Program-made: the position numbers and the translations under genes
Shown here: positions 1-7,400 of the stretch, one piece after another
Position numbering within the stretch: position 1 is the first letter of the stretch
Layout: every line of letters begins with the position of its first letter
Assembly: GCA_030151745.1 (NCBI GenBank)
Contig: JASLDA010000436.1
Location: 1-12,184 of the forward strand
Source of the DNA: Chitinophagaceae bacterium
GTDB lineage: Bacteria > Bacteroidota > Bacteroidia > Chitinophagales > Chitinophagaceae
Direction: 5' to 3'
DNA length: 12,184 nucleotides
Notes under the pieces: generated by a model
What the model was told of the DNA's origin: nothing
Database searches by the model: none
Seen by the model: only the letters and a program-made list of their open reading frames with translations

Positions 1-108
1 GATCGACTGTCGTCCATGTTTGCCCGACTGCCACCGGGCTTTCCTCGACTCGACAACGAATCGTTTACAAACCTAGGTAATTTGGCTTTCAGATTGAATA
101 AACGGTAG
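1..108 (+). CDS. Possible 3' end of an upstream gene (partial, doubtful)
   Basis: Reading frame 1 is open from the window edge to a TAG at 106-108, giving 35 residues that end in NLAFRLNKR. It could be the C-terminal tail of a protein that begins outside the window. Only 35 codons are visible, no domain is recognisable, and CGA arginine codons occur three times, unlike the CGC/CGG preference of the large genes here. An open frame of this length is not rare by chance in GC-rich DNA. The alternative is that this is simply the upstream region of the next gene. Confidence 0.2.
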   Translation, partial: DRLSSMFARLPPGFPRLDNESFTNLGNLAFRLNKR

Positions 109-158
109 ACTTGTCCGAGACAAAGATTGTAGTGTTTGAAAATTCGATTCCGCCGCTT

Positions 159-629
159 ATGACCTATTTCTCCCTGCCGCTTTCCTTCATGCATCCGAGC
201 TTTATCGTGATGCATCCGCCCAAGCCTCTTGCCTTGTCAGGGCTTTCGCTTTACAGCATCGACGATCAGGACTCACAGCCGGAGGTCAGCAATGGCCGGG
301 TTCCGGCCCAGGGCGAATCCTCCGTTTATGTCGTCATGCAATCGGCGGGACGCAAGTCCATGCTGGAGCGGGTGGCGCTTTTAAGCCGATCGGTGGAGAC
401 CTTTCTCTACATGCACTCCGATTTCGGCACCCCGGGCGAGATCCGGTACAGCGTGCTGGACGCGAAAGGCAATCCGATGCTTGAGTGCAAAGACTGGCTC
501 GCGGCCGGCATCGGCCGGCACGGCATCGATATGAGCTGGCTCAAGCCGGGGCGCTACAGCCTGCTGGTATCCTGGCAAGACGGGGATGAAGAGAGCGCCG
601 TCATGTACCAGATTGAAAAACTGCAGTAA
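159..629 (+). CDS. Hypothetical protein with a C-terminal beta-sandwich-like domain
   Basis: I do not recognise the family. From the ATG at 159 the product is 156 residues; the frame extends to a TTG at 111, which would add 16 residues. Neither start has a ribosome binding site, so ATG is preferred. There is no signal peptide or membrane segment. The N-terminal third is proline- and methionine-rich (MHPSF, MHPPKP). The last 75 residues alternate hydrophobic strands and contain RYSVLDAKGNPML and later SWLKPGRYSLLVSW. This layout resembles the small beta-sandwich fold of Bacteroidota type IX secretion sorting domains (xVyDxxGrlv ... LxxGxYxLxV). Without a signal peptide it is unlikely to be a secreted cargo, so that likeness is structural inference only. 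The gene is convergent with the dienelactone hydrolase-like gene, and a strong hairpin pair lies between them. Confidence 0.6.
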   Translation: MTYFSLPLSFMHPSFIVMHPPKPLALSGLSLYSIDDQDSQPEVSNGRVPAQGESSVYVVMQSAGRKSMLERVALLSRSVETFLYMHSDFGTPGEIRYSVLDAKGNPMLECKDWLAAGIGRHGIDMSWLKPGRYSLLVSWQDGDEESAVMYQIEKLQ

Positions 630-683
630 CGATCTATCCTATATCACGCACCACCTAGCACTATGCAAAGCTGCACACTGCAT

Positions 684-705
684 CCGGCCGGAGTCTTCCG
701 GCTGG
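684..705 (+). terminator. Weak stem-loop after the hypothetical gene
   Basis: The nine-base arms ccggccgga and tccggctgg pair around a 4-base loop with one G-U pair, about 55 bases after the stop codon at 629. Only a short T-rich stretch (tattt) follows. It may help end the upstream transcript, but the hairpin at 758-785 is the better terminator. Confidence 0.3.
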
Positions 706-757
706 TATTTCGACCTCCCGTCTGATCATCGAGGAGTGAGTTGATTTATATTGCAAG

Positions 758-785
758 AAGGGCCGCTTCGTCAAAAGCGGCCCTT
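758..785. terminator. Bidirectional intrinsic terminator between convergent genes
   Basis: A perfect 11-base stem, aagggccgctt / aagcggccctt, encloses a 6-base loop. It is followed on the + strand by tctta and on the minus strand by TTCTTG. The position between the + strand gene ending at 629 and the minus-strand gene ending at 865 fits a shared terminator. The U-tracts are short, so efficiency is uncertain. Confidence 0.6.
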
Positions 786-791
786 TCTTAT

Positions 792-848
792 GGCTTCCAG
801 AATCAAGGTGTCACCTCCAGTGGAGGTGACACCTTGATTCTGGAAGCC
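792..848. repeat. 57-base near-perfect palindrome
   Basis: Two 28-base arms are exact reverse complements around one central base (g at 820). The left arm begins ggcttccagaatcaagg and the right arm ends ccttgattctggaagcc. It lies 16 bases beyond the stop codon of the dienelactone hydrolase-like gene and 6 bases from the terminator hairpin. No T-run follows on either strand, so it is not a classical intrinsic terminator. It could form a very stable RNA hairpin at the 3' end of the minus-strand transcript, or a DNA cruciform. Confidence 0.85.
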
Positions 849-864
849 CGGCAGCCCGCCGGCA

Positions 865-1686
865 TCAGAAGATCTTCTTGAAGAATGCCTGCATCTCGCT
901 CCAGCTGGCGCTGTCGGCGGCGGGATCGTATTTGATCGGCAGCTTAAACTGCGCTCCTTTTTCGGTCGCGTTCGGATTGGTGAACGCATGCGTCGCGCCG
1001 GCATAGCTGCGGAAGGTATAATCGGCGTGCAGGGAGTCCATGCTTTTCTTCCAGGCGGCTACCTCTTCGGCTGGTACGAACGAATCCGCGTCGCCATGAC
1101 AGATCAGCACCGGGGCCTTGGAGCTGGCAGTCCCTGCCAGTCCGCCATGGAACGATACGGCGCCTCTGAGCGGGAAGCCGAGCTTCACGGCCTTCAGGCT
1201 CATCGTGCCCCCGAAGCAATAGCCTATGACGGCGATCTTCGTCGTGTCGGCCTGGGGGAATTTATGCAGTTGGGCGAGAGCGGCGGCTATACGGCTGCGT
1301 ACCAGGTTGGAGTCGGCGTAGAACGGGCCGGACAGCTTGCCGGCGATATCGGGTTTCTCGCCGAGCCGGGATTCTCCGTACATGTCCACTGCCAGAGCGA
1401 AGTAGCCCAGCCTGGCAAGCTCGCGGGCGCGCATCTTCGGATAGTCGGTCAGCCCCCACCATTCGGGAATGATCAGCACCACCGGGCGAGCACCGGTACG
1501 CGCCTTGTCGTATGCGACGAAAGAGTTGCTGTTCGTAGTGTCTGCCTTATAACGAAGCGTTTCTTCGCTGATCTCCGTTTTCACGGAATCCGTTGCCGTG
1601 GTCTCCGTTTTCGTGGCAGACTGGTCGTGCCCGCAAGAGGCCAGGGCCATCGCTGTGGCAAGAATGAGTAAGAGTCGTGGTTTCAT
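865..1686 (-). CDS. Dienelactone hydrolase family lipoprotein
   Basis: This is an alpha/beta hydrolase of the dienelactone hydrolase family, 273 residues, predicted to be lipid-anchored in the cell envelope. Residues 1-18 form a lipoprotein signal with lipobox LASC (Cys18), followed by a threonine-rich linker to about residue 45. The hydrolase domain shows the family motifs in order: IIPEWWGL with Glu75, IGYCFGG with the nucleophile Cys157, GDADSFVP with Asp201, and GATHAF with His233. The Cys-Asp-His triad and its supporting Glu are therefore intact. The ATG at 1686 is chosen because it places the signal peptide at the N-terminus; the frame runs 18 codons further upstream without such a signal. 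It lies 76 bases downstream of ridA on the same strand, so co-transcription is possible. The substrate is unknown; family members also hydrolyse other esters and lactones, so a catechol-degradation role should not be assumed. Confidence 0.88.
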   Translation of the reverse strand: MKPRLLLILATAMALASCGHDQSATKTETTATDSVKTEISEETLRYKADTTNSNSFVAYDKARTGARPVVLIIPEWWGLTDYPKMRARELARLGYFALAVDMYGESRLGEKPDIAGKLSGPFYADSNLVRSRIAAALAQLHKFPQADTTKIAVIGYCFGGTMSLKAVKLGFPLRGAVSFHGGLAGTASSKAPVLICHGDADSFVPAEEVAAWKKSMDSLHADYTFRSYAGATHAFTNPNATEKGAQFKLPIKYDPAADSASWSEMQAFFKKIF

Positions 1687-1726
1687 GGACCAAATATCGG
1701 AAAGCAATGCGCATATGTCGGCCGGA

Positions 1727-1740
1727 ATGCCGTACGGCAT
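1727..1740. promoter_or_regulatory. 14-base perfect palindrome upstream of the lipoprotein gene
   Basis: The sequence atgccgtacggcat is its own reverse complement. It lies 41-54 bases upstream of the lipoprotein start codon, between ridA and that gene. The position would suit an operator or a small hairpin in the ridA-lipoprotein transcript. No function can be shown from sequence alone. Confidence 0.25.
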
Positions 1741-1762
1741 GCGGTCATTCTCCGCCGGATGT

Positions 1763-2161
1763 TCAATCCCGGGGCAGGGCGGCGATCATGCTGATCTCTA
1801 CGTTCACGCCTTTGGGCAGGCCGCTGACCTGGACGGTCTCCCGGGCCGGGGCGGTTTCGGGGTCGAAGTAACGGCCATATACTTCATTGACGGCGGCGAA
1901 CTGACCCATATCCATCAGGAAAATACTGGTCTTTACGGCGTGTGCGAAGCTGCTGCCGGCAGCGGCGAGGATGCCTTTCAGATTTTCCATCACTTTTTCG
2001 GTCTCGGTAGCGATATCGCCCTGGTAGAGCGAGCCGTCCCGGGGATCGAGGGCGATCTGCCCGGAGATGAAGAGCAGGCCGTTCACAGCTACAGCCTGGT
2101 TGTAAGGGCCGATCGGCGCCGGGGCGGCATCGGTCTTGATGATATGCTTCAGTTGATCCAT
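1763..2161 (-). CDS. ridA: RidA family 2-iminobutanoate/2-iminopropanoate deaminase
   Basis: RidA (YjgF/YER057c/UK114 family) hydrolyses reactive enamines and imines released by PLP-dependent dehydratases such as threonine deaminase. It acts in the cytosol as a homotrimer. The product is 132 residues, the usual length. Visible family features are APIGPYNQAV with Tyr20, LLFISGQI near residues 29-36, and the C-terminal block APARETVQVSGLPKGVNVEI. That block carries Arg107, the residue that binds the substrate carboxylate, and Glu122, the position of the catalytic glutamate. All key residues are present, so deaminase activity is likely. The ATG at 2161 gives the standard N-terminus. tsaB is transcribed divergently from a shared intergenic region of about 107 bases, and the lipoprotein hydrolase follows downstream. 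Confidence 0.93.
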   Translation of the reverse strand: MDQLKHIIKTDAAPAPIGPYNQAVAVNGLLFISGQIALDPRDGSLYQGDIATETEKVMENLKGILAAAGSSFAHAVKTSIFLMDMGQFAAVNEVYGRYFDPETAPARETVQVSGLPKGVNVEISMIAALPRD

Positions 2162-2254
2162 AATCGGTACTCCGCAAGGGAGAAGTTTATTCGTTTTTCC
2201 TGCGAGGCAATTTCAGGAATTTTTCCCTTACGGTAGTATGAGGTAGCACAGGCC

Positions 2255-2262
2255 TAATTTTG
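2255..2262 (+). promoter_or_regulatory. Bacteroidota -7 box directly upstream of tsaB
   Basis: TAATTTTG matches the Bacteroidota -7 consensus TAnnTTTG exactly. It ends 6 bases before the tsaB ATG at 2269, so a transcript started from it would have almost no leader. No convincing TTTG -33 element is found 17-23 bases upstream; the nearest T-run is at 2221-2224. This makes the site a candidate only. Confidence 0.4.
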
Positions 2263-2268
2263 CCCTGC

Positions 2269-2943
2269 ATGGCAGTCGAACCAATCATATTGCATATTGA
2301 TACCTCCTGGTCCGGGGGGCTTGTAATGCTCAGCCGCGGCGGCGTTCCGCTTAGCGTGCGGGAAAGCCCGGAAGAGCGGGATCACGCAACGCGGATAAAC
2401 GGGCTGATAAGCGAGGTGCTGGAGGAGGGCGGCGTATCCCTCGGGGACCTTTCGGCGATTTCGGTCTGTAACGGACCGGGGTCGTATACGGGGCTGCGCA
2501 TCGGGCTGGCCACGGCCAAAGGGCTGTGTTTCGTGCTGGACCGCCCGCTGCTTCTTGTCAACCGGCTGAGCCTGATGTTGGAGGAGGGAGGGGCCGAAAA
2601 GACGAAACTGGCGATTTTACCTGCGAGAAAAGGTGAATATTATGCGGCTTTAGCGGGAGAAAAAGGGGGATTTTCCCCCCAACACATTATGACGCCGGAT
2701 TTATTGAATTTTCTCAGTAACATAACTGAATTATCGCTGATTGTCGGAAACCCCTGTGAGGACCTGGAAATATTGCGGGATCGGTCAGAAGTTCTGTTTA
2801 AACCATATATGACCATTAACACAAGGATTTGGGCCCGGCAGGCGCTTGAGGCGTTTAATTCCGGGGAGGTTTCCGACCTGGCGTATGCCGAGCCTGAATA
2901 CCTAAAAGCTGCATACGTTACAAAGCCGAAGGCAGACAGGTAA
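2269..2943 (+). CDS. tsaB: tRNA threonylcarbamoyladenosine biosynthesis protein TsaB
   Basis: TsaB (YeaZ) is the non-catalytic ASKHA-fold partner of TsaD. The complex transfers the threonylcarbamoyl group to A37 of ANN-decoding tRNAs. The product is 224 residues, close to the E. coli length of about 230. Diagnostic motifs are HIDTSW (9-14), the glycine-rich block NGPGSYTGLRIGLATAKGL (68-86), ILPARKGEYYAAL (116-128) and the C-terminal YAEPEYLK (206-213). The frame also has a TTG at 2260, but the ATG at 2269 matches the usual N-terminus, and the TTG overlaps a promoter-like element. The neighbours ridA and the ArsR-type gene are not functionally linked. The second half, roughly 2610-2830, is visibly more AT-rich than the first and includes the inverted repeat GGGGGA-TTT-TCCCCC at 2665-2679. 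No frameshift is seen. Confidence 0.93.
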   Translation: MAVEPIILHIDTSWSGGLVMLSRGGVPLSVRESPEERDHATRINGLISEVLEEGGVSLGDLSAISVCNGPGSYTGLRIGLATAKGLCFVLDRPLLLVNRLSLMLEEGGAEKTKLAILPARKGEYYAALAGEKGGFSPQHIMTPDLLNFLSNITELSLIVGNPCEDLEILRDRSEVLFKPYMTINTRIWARQALEAFNSGEVSDLAYAEPEYLKAAYVTKPKADR

Positions 2944-3010
2944 AGCTATCAAAAGGATTGGGTGACATATATGGTTTAACGCTGACTTAACAGGGTGAGA
3001 TTATCACAAC

Positions 3011-3041
3011 TTTGTCGATATAATCAGAAGCCGTATGTTTG
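3011..3041 (+). promoter_or_regulatory. Strong Bacteroidota-type promoter for the ArsR-like gene
   Basis: TTTG at 3011-3014 and TATGTTTG at 3034-3041 match the Bacteroidota -33 (TTTG) and -7 (TAnnTTTG) elements exactly, with a 19-base spacer, which is in the favoured range. Transcription would begin near 3048, giving a leader of about 50 bases. The leader ends in an AT-rich stretch (ttaaatttttattagttac) before the ATG at 3101, typical of Bacteroidota translation initiation without a Shine-Dalgarno sequence. Confidence 0.75.
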
Positions 3042-3100
3042 CAACCGCAATAGCGAATCAGCTTTTTCTCACACCTTTCTTAAATTTTTATTAGTTACAG

Positions 3101-3505
3101 ATGGAAACAACTATGACAGGGAACACCCTCGTGATCCGCAAGGACGAAGCCAACAGCGAAAGCATTAAGCTCGATTATGTTGCGATCAAGACTGCAGCGA
3201 TGACGCTCCGCGCCATCAATCACAAGCTGCGTCAGCAGATCATCCGCCTGCTCGAAGAGCACAAGCGTATGAACGTGACTGACATCTATGTGAAGCTGCG
3301 CCTCGAGCAAAGTGTTGCTTCTCAACACCTGGCGATCTTGCGCCGGGCAAACATCGTTCGCACTGAGCGCGACGGCAAGTTCATCCACTACAGCCTGAAC
3401 CATGCTCGTATCGCTAACATTGCCCAGTTCGTCAGCGACCTGGTGAACAGCGATGATGCCCCGGTTAGCGCCAAGGAGATTGCTGCTGAAAAAGCAAACG
3501 CCTAA
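3101..3505 (+). CDS. ArsR/SmtB-type winged helix-turn-helix regulator, cysteine-free
   Basis: This 134-residue winged helix DNA-binding protein is presumably a dimeric transcriptional regulator. The ArsR-like core spans about residues 35-112: LRAINHKLRQQIIRLLEEH (dimerisation and first helices), the helix-turn-helix around VTDIYVKLRLEQSVASQHL with recognition helix about 70-82, and the wing IVRTERDGKFIHYSLN (85-100). The protein contains no cysteine, so the ELCVCDL-type metal site of arsenic and cadmium sensors is absent; any ligand is unknown. The 5' extension (1-30) and the alanine- and lysine-rich tail are outside the core fold. The start at 3101 is the first ATG after the promoter; a second in-frame ATG is at 3113. 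Its own consensus promoter and terminator suggest a well-expressed single-gene unit. No target operon is adjacent, apart from the convergent PaaY-type gene. Confidence 0.85.
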   Translation: METTMTGNTLVIRKDEANSESIKLDYVAIKTAAMTLRAINHKLRQQIIRLLEEHKRMNVTDIYVKLRLEQSVASQHLAILRRANIVRTERDGKFIHYSLNHARIANIAQFVSDLVNSDDAPVSAKEIAAEKANA

Positions 3506-3520
3506 TTTGTTAACCTTCTA

Positions 3521-3556
3521 ATGAAAAATGCCTTCCACATGGAAGGCATTTTTCAT
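3521..3556. terminator. Bidirectional intrinsic terminator
   Basis: Arms atgaaaaatgccttcca and tggaaggcatttttcat are 17 bases and exactly complementary, with a 2-base centre. The GC-rich stem top is flanked by an A-run on one side and a T-run on the other, so it reads as an intrinsic terminator on both strands. It starts 15 bases after the stop codon of the ArsR-type gene and lies downstream of the convergent PaaY-type gene. Confidence 0.92.
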
Positions 3557-3669
3557 TCATTTCGGTCTGAAATCGGTTATGTATGCTTGGCTATTTCTAT
3601 GGGAATCGCCCGCATATTGTAGCCTGACGCAGCCAGCGGACGGATCTGCAACGATTAAAAAGTAAGCCT

Positions 3670-4284
3670 TCAGGATCCTTTTTTAAGGGCTTCCCAGGTA
3701 GCATACAGGGACTCCTGCGCCGGCCGGTCTGCCGGTATTTCGGTCAGCGGCTCGCAGGCGGTCAGGCTGGCCCTGCAATCGGCCGGGAGCATCTGGTACA
3801 GCTTCGTCCCCTTCGTTTTCCAGGCGATCATTTCATCGCTTACCTCCTTGATGATCTTCGCCGGATTGCCCACGACCAGGGAGCGCGGCGGGATCTTCAT
3901 GCCTGCGTTTACGAAGCTCAGCGCCCCGATGATACTTTCGGCTCCGATCTCCGCATCGTCCATGATCACCGCGTTCATGCCTATCATTACGTTCCGGCCG
4001 ATATGTCCGCCGTGTACGATGGCGCCGTGGCCGATATGCGCGCTTTCCTCCAGCCGCACCGTCACTCCCGGGAACATATGAATGGTGCAGTTTTCCTGCA
4101 CATTGCACCCGTCTTCCAGTACGATACCCCCCCAATCTCCCCGCAGCGCGGCGCCCGGGCCGATATAGCAGTCCCTGCCGATGATCACATTGCCGGTGAC
4201 TACGGCCTGGGGATGGATGAAAGAGCTCGGATGGACGACCGGGATAAAGCCTTTGAACGCGTAGACCATTGCGGGGAATTTCAT
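3670..4284 (-). CDS. paaY: PaaY/CaiE-type gamma-carbonic-anhydrase-fold protein
   Basis: This left-handed beta-helix (hexapeptide repeat) protein of 204 residues is expected to form a homotrimer in the cytosol. The zinc ligands of gamma-carbonic anhydrases are conserved: His69 (NCTIHMFPG), His86 and His91 (HIGHGAIVHGG). Repeats run from about residue 22 to 148 and end in SLVVGNPAKIIKEVS. The C-terminal helix region, with WKTKGTKLYQ and EPLTEIPADR, closely resembles E. coli PaaY as I remember it. PaaY is a thioesterase that removes dead-end coenzyme A thioesters in phenylacetate degradation. This points to PaaY/CaiE rather than a generic carbonic anhydrase. A second ATG, 5 codons in (4269), fits the PaaY N-terminus slightly better; neither start has a ribosome binding site. 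No other paa gene is nearby, so the symbol is by similarity only. It is divergent from the RND efflux operon. Confidence 0.85.
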   Translation of the reverse strand: MKFPAMVYAFKGFIPVVHPSSFIHPQAVVTGNVIIGRDCYIGPGAALRGDWGGIVLEDGCNVQENCTIHMFPGVTVRLEESAHIGHGAIVHGGHIGRNVMIGMNAVIMDDAEIGAESIIGALSFVNAGMKIPPRSLVVGNPAKIIKEVSDEMIAWKTKGTKLYQMLPADCRASLTACEPLTEIPADRPAQESLYATWEALKKGS

Positions 4285-4341
4285 ACGAAGTTCGGCAGCG
4301 GCTGGCTCCCCGCCACGTTCCCCGGCTCCGGGGTGCCGATT

Positions 4342-4355
4342 GTTAAAGTTTTAAC
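4342..4355. promoter_or_regulatory. Palindromic operator-like site between paaY-like gene and RND operon
   Basis: GTTAAA-GT-TTTAAC has perfect 6-base arms around a 2-base spacer. It lies between divergent genes, 58 bases from the paaY-like start and 88 from the RND start. On the minus strand it overlaps a weak -7 match (AAACTTTA, 4351-4344) spaced 19 bases from a TTTG (4374-4371). A repressor bound here could therefore block the paaY-like promoter. A second inverted repeat, CCCCGG-CT-CCGGGG (4320-4333), would lie in the leader of the minus-strand transcript. Confidence 0.35.
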
Positions 4356-4442
4356 GTTTATACCTACACTCAAAGCCCCGCTTGCAACTGTCGCCCGGGC
4401 ATGTGGCAGTATCTTTGGGCGCCTCGAGGTATCTACGCTTCA

Positions 4443-7400
4443 ATGAGTCTTCCTTCGCTTTCCCTGCGGCGGCCGGTGCTGGCCATCGTGCTCAATATTG
4501 TCATCATCATTTTCGGAGGCATCGGCTTTTCCTTCTTGGGCGTGCGCGATTATCCGTCGATCGATCCCCCGATCATCAACGTCCGTACGAGCTATTCCGG
4601 CGCCAACCCCGATATCATCGAAAGCCAGATCACGGAGCCGCTGGAAAAGGCTATCAACGGGATCGCCGGCATCAAGAACATTTCCTCGTCGTCCTCGCAG
4701 GGCAGCTCCAATATCACGGTCGAGTTCGTTCTCGGCGAGGATCTCGAAGCTGCCGCCAACGACGTGCGCGACAAGGTGAGCCAGGCTACCCGCCAGCTTC
4801 CCCAGGATCTCGATGCGCCGCCGGTAGTAAGCAAGGCGGACGCCAACGCCCAGCCCATTCTCTCGATGACGGTGCAGAGCGATACGCGCAACCAGCTGGA
4901 GCTGACCGACTATGCCGAAAACGTGCTCGTGGAGCGCCTGCAGACCATCCCCGGCGTTTCCAGCATCCAGATCTGGGGGCAGAAACGCTACGCGATGCGG
5001 CTCTGGCTCGACCCGGTGAAAATGGCCGGCCTCGGCATTACCTTCCCGGAGGTCGAAACGGCGCTTACCGCTCAGAATGTCGAGCTGCCTGCGGGTAAGC
5101 TCAGCGGCAACGCGACGGAGCTTTCGGTACGCACCTTCGGCCGGATGTTCACGGAAGCGGAATTCAACAACCTCATCATCCGCCACGGGAAGACTGCCGA
5201 CAGCGGCGCCGGCGCCGATGTATTCCTGAAAGATATCGGTGAGGCCGTGCTCGGGCCCGAGACGGAAGAAACCGTCCTCAAGGAGAGCGGCGTCCCCATG
5301 ATCGCCCTCGCCGTCACCCCGCAGCCGGGCTCAAACTACGTAGCTATCGCGGACGAGTTTTACCGCCGCTACGATATGCTGAAAAAGGATATCCCCAAGG
5401 ATTTCAAGGTCGATATCGCGCTCGACAATACGGCATTTATCAAGAAATCCATCTCTGAAGTGGAAGAGACGCTGTTCATCTCCTTCGGGCTGGTGATCAT
5501 CATCATTTACCTCTTCTTCCGCGACTGGCTCATCGCCCTGCGGCCGCTGATAGATATCCCCGTTTCGCTGATCGGCGCTTTCTTCATCATGTATGTGATG
5601 GGCTTCACCATCAACATCCTCACCCTGCTGGCCATAGTACTGGCCACCGGCCTGGTGGTGGACGACGGCATCGTGGTGACGGAGGCCATCTTCAAAAAGA
5701 TCGAGGCCGGCCATGACAAGCGGCGCGCCGCCGAGGAAGGCAGCAATGAGATCTACTTCGCGGTGATCGCAACCTCCATCACCCTGGCGGTTGTGTTCCT
5801 GCCTATCATTTTCCTGCAGGGCTTTACGGGGCGCTTGTTCCGGGAATTCGGCATCGTCGTTGCAGGCGCGGTGCTGATCTCCGCGTTCGTATCGCTGACA
5901 CTGACGCCGGTGCTGAACGTGATGCTGACGCGCAATGTGCACAAGCCCTCGAAGTTCTACGTGAAATCCGAGCCCTTCTTCCTGGGCCTGGAGCGGAGCT
6001 ACAAGCGCATGGTCATCTGGATGCTGCGGCACCGGTGGGTGGCCTATACGACGCTGGGCCTCTCGTTCCTCCTGATATTCGTGATCGGCAGCGGATTGAA
6101 GAGCGAGCTTGCGCCCCTGGAAGACCGGAGCCGCTTCCGGCTCCAGCTGACGGCCCCCGAAGGCACGTCCTACGACGCGATGGATCGCTACGTGGATGCC
6201 GTGGTGAAGCTCGTGATGGACTCGCTCACCACCGATGAGCGCCGCGTCGTGCTTTCCGTAACGGCGCCTTCCTTTTCCGGCAGCGGCGCGGTAAACAGCG
6301 GCTTCGTCAACACCCGCCTGTCCGAGCCCAACGAGCGGAAGCGCAGCCAGGAGCAGATCGTGCAGGCCGTCAACCGCAACCTGCAGAAGTTCTCCTTCGG
6401 CCGGGCCTTCGCCACGCAGGAGCAGACCATCGCCGTGCAGCGCGGCGGCGGGGGCGGACAGCCGGTATCGTTCGTGCTGCAGAATATAGACTTCGAGAAG
6501 CTTTCCAAGGCGCTGCCCCGCTTCCAGGCCCTGGCCGATTCCTCCAAGGTGCTGCAAAGCGTGGACGTGGATCTCAAGTTCAACAAGCCGGAGCTCATCG
6601 TAAATATCGATCGCCTGAAAGCGGCGCAGCTGGGGGTTTCCATCAACGACATCAGCCAGACCTTGCAGCTGGCCTTGTCCGCCCGGCGCCTCGGCTATTT
6701 CACCAAAAGCGGCAAGCAGTACCAGGTCATCGGGCAGGTGTTCCGCGAAAACCGGGACCGGCCGGCTGCCCTGCAATCCTTCTACGTGCGGGCAGGCAAC
6801 GGACAGATGATCAGCCTGGATAATCTAGTGAGCATTGAGGAATCGACCAGCCCCTCCCAGATCTACCACTACAACAGGTATAAATCGGCGACCATCACCG
6901 CTACGCCGAAGCCGGGCTACACGATCGGGGACGGTATTAATGAAATGAACCGTATTTACCGGCAGCTGCAGCAGGCGAAGGTGCTCGATGAAAGCTTCAC
7001 CTCCGCGCTTTCCGGCAACTCGGCCGACTATGCGGAAAGCGGCTCCAATATCATATTCGCCTTCGTGCTGGCGCTGGTGCTGATCTTCCTGATCCTGGCC
7101 GCGCAGTTCGAGAGCTTTATCGATCCGCTCATCATCATGCTGACGGTGCCTATGGCCCTGGCGGGCGCCGTGCTTTCGCTCTGGCTGGGCGGGCATACGC
7201 TGAATATATTCTCGGAGATCGGTATGATCATGCTCATCGGCCTGGTGACGAAGAACGGTATCCTGATCGTGGAGTATGCGAATCACTACCGGGACAGGGG
7301 GCGCCCGAAGGCCGCGGCCGCAGTCCTTGCGTCGACGCAGCGCCTGCGCCCCATCCTCATGACTTCGCTCGCCATGGTGTTCGGGGCTCTGCCCCTGGCT

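Noticed and set aside
741..875. Small + strand frame starting TTG after gaggag
   Set aside because: It would run through both the terminator hairpin and the 57-base palindrome and encode about 44 residues with no recognisable feature.
988..1671. 227-codon open frame on the + strand
   Set aside because: It is antisense to the dienelactone hydrolase-like gene, whose catalytic motifs are intact on the minus strand.
5331..6776. 481-codon open frame on the minus strand
   Set aside because: It lies wholly inside the RND pump gene, which has clear motifs on the + strand. The antisense translation is a low-complexity mix rich in His, Gln, Arg and Glu, typical of a GC-rich shadow frame.
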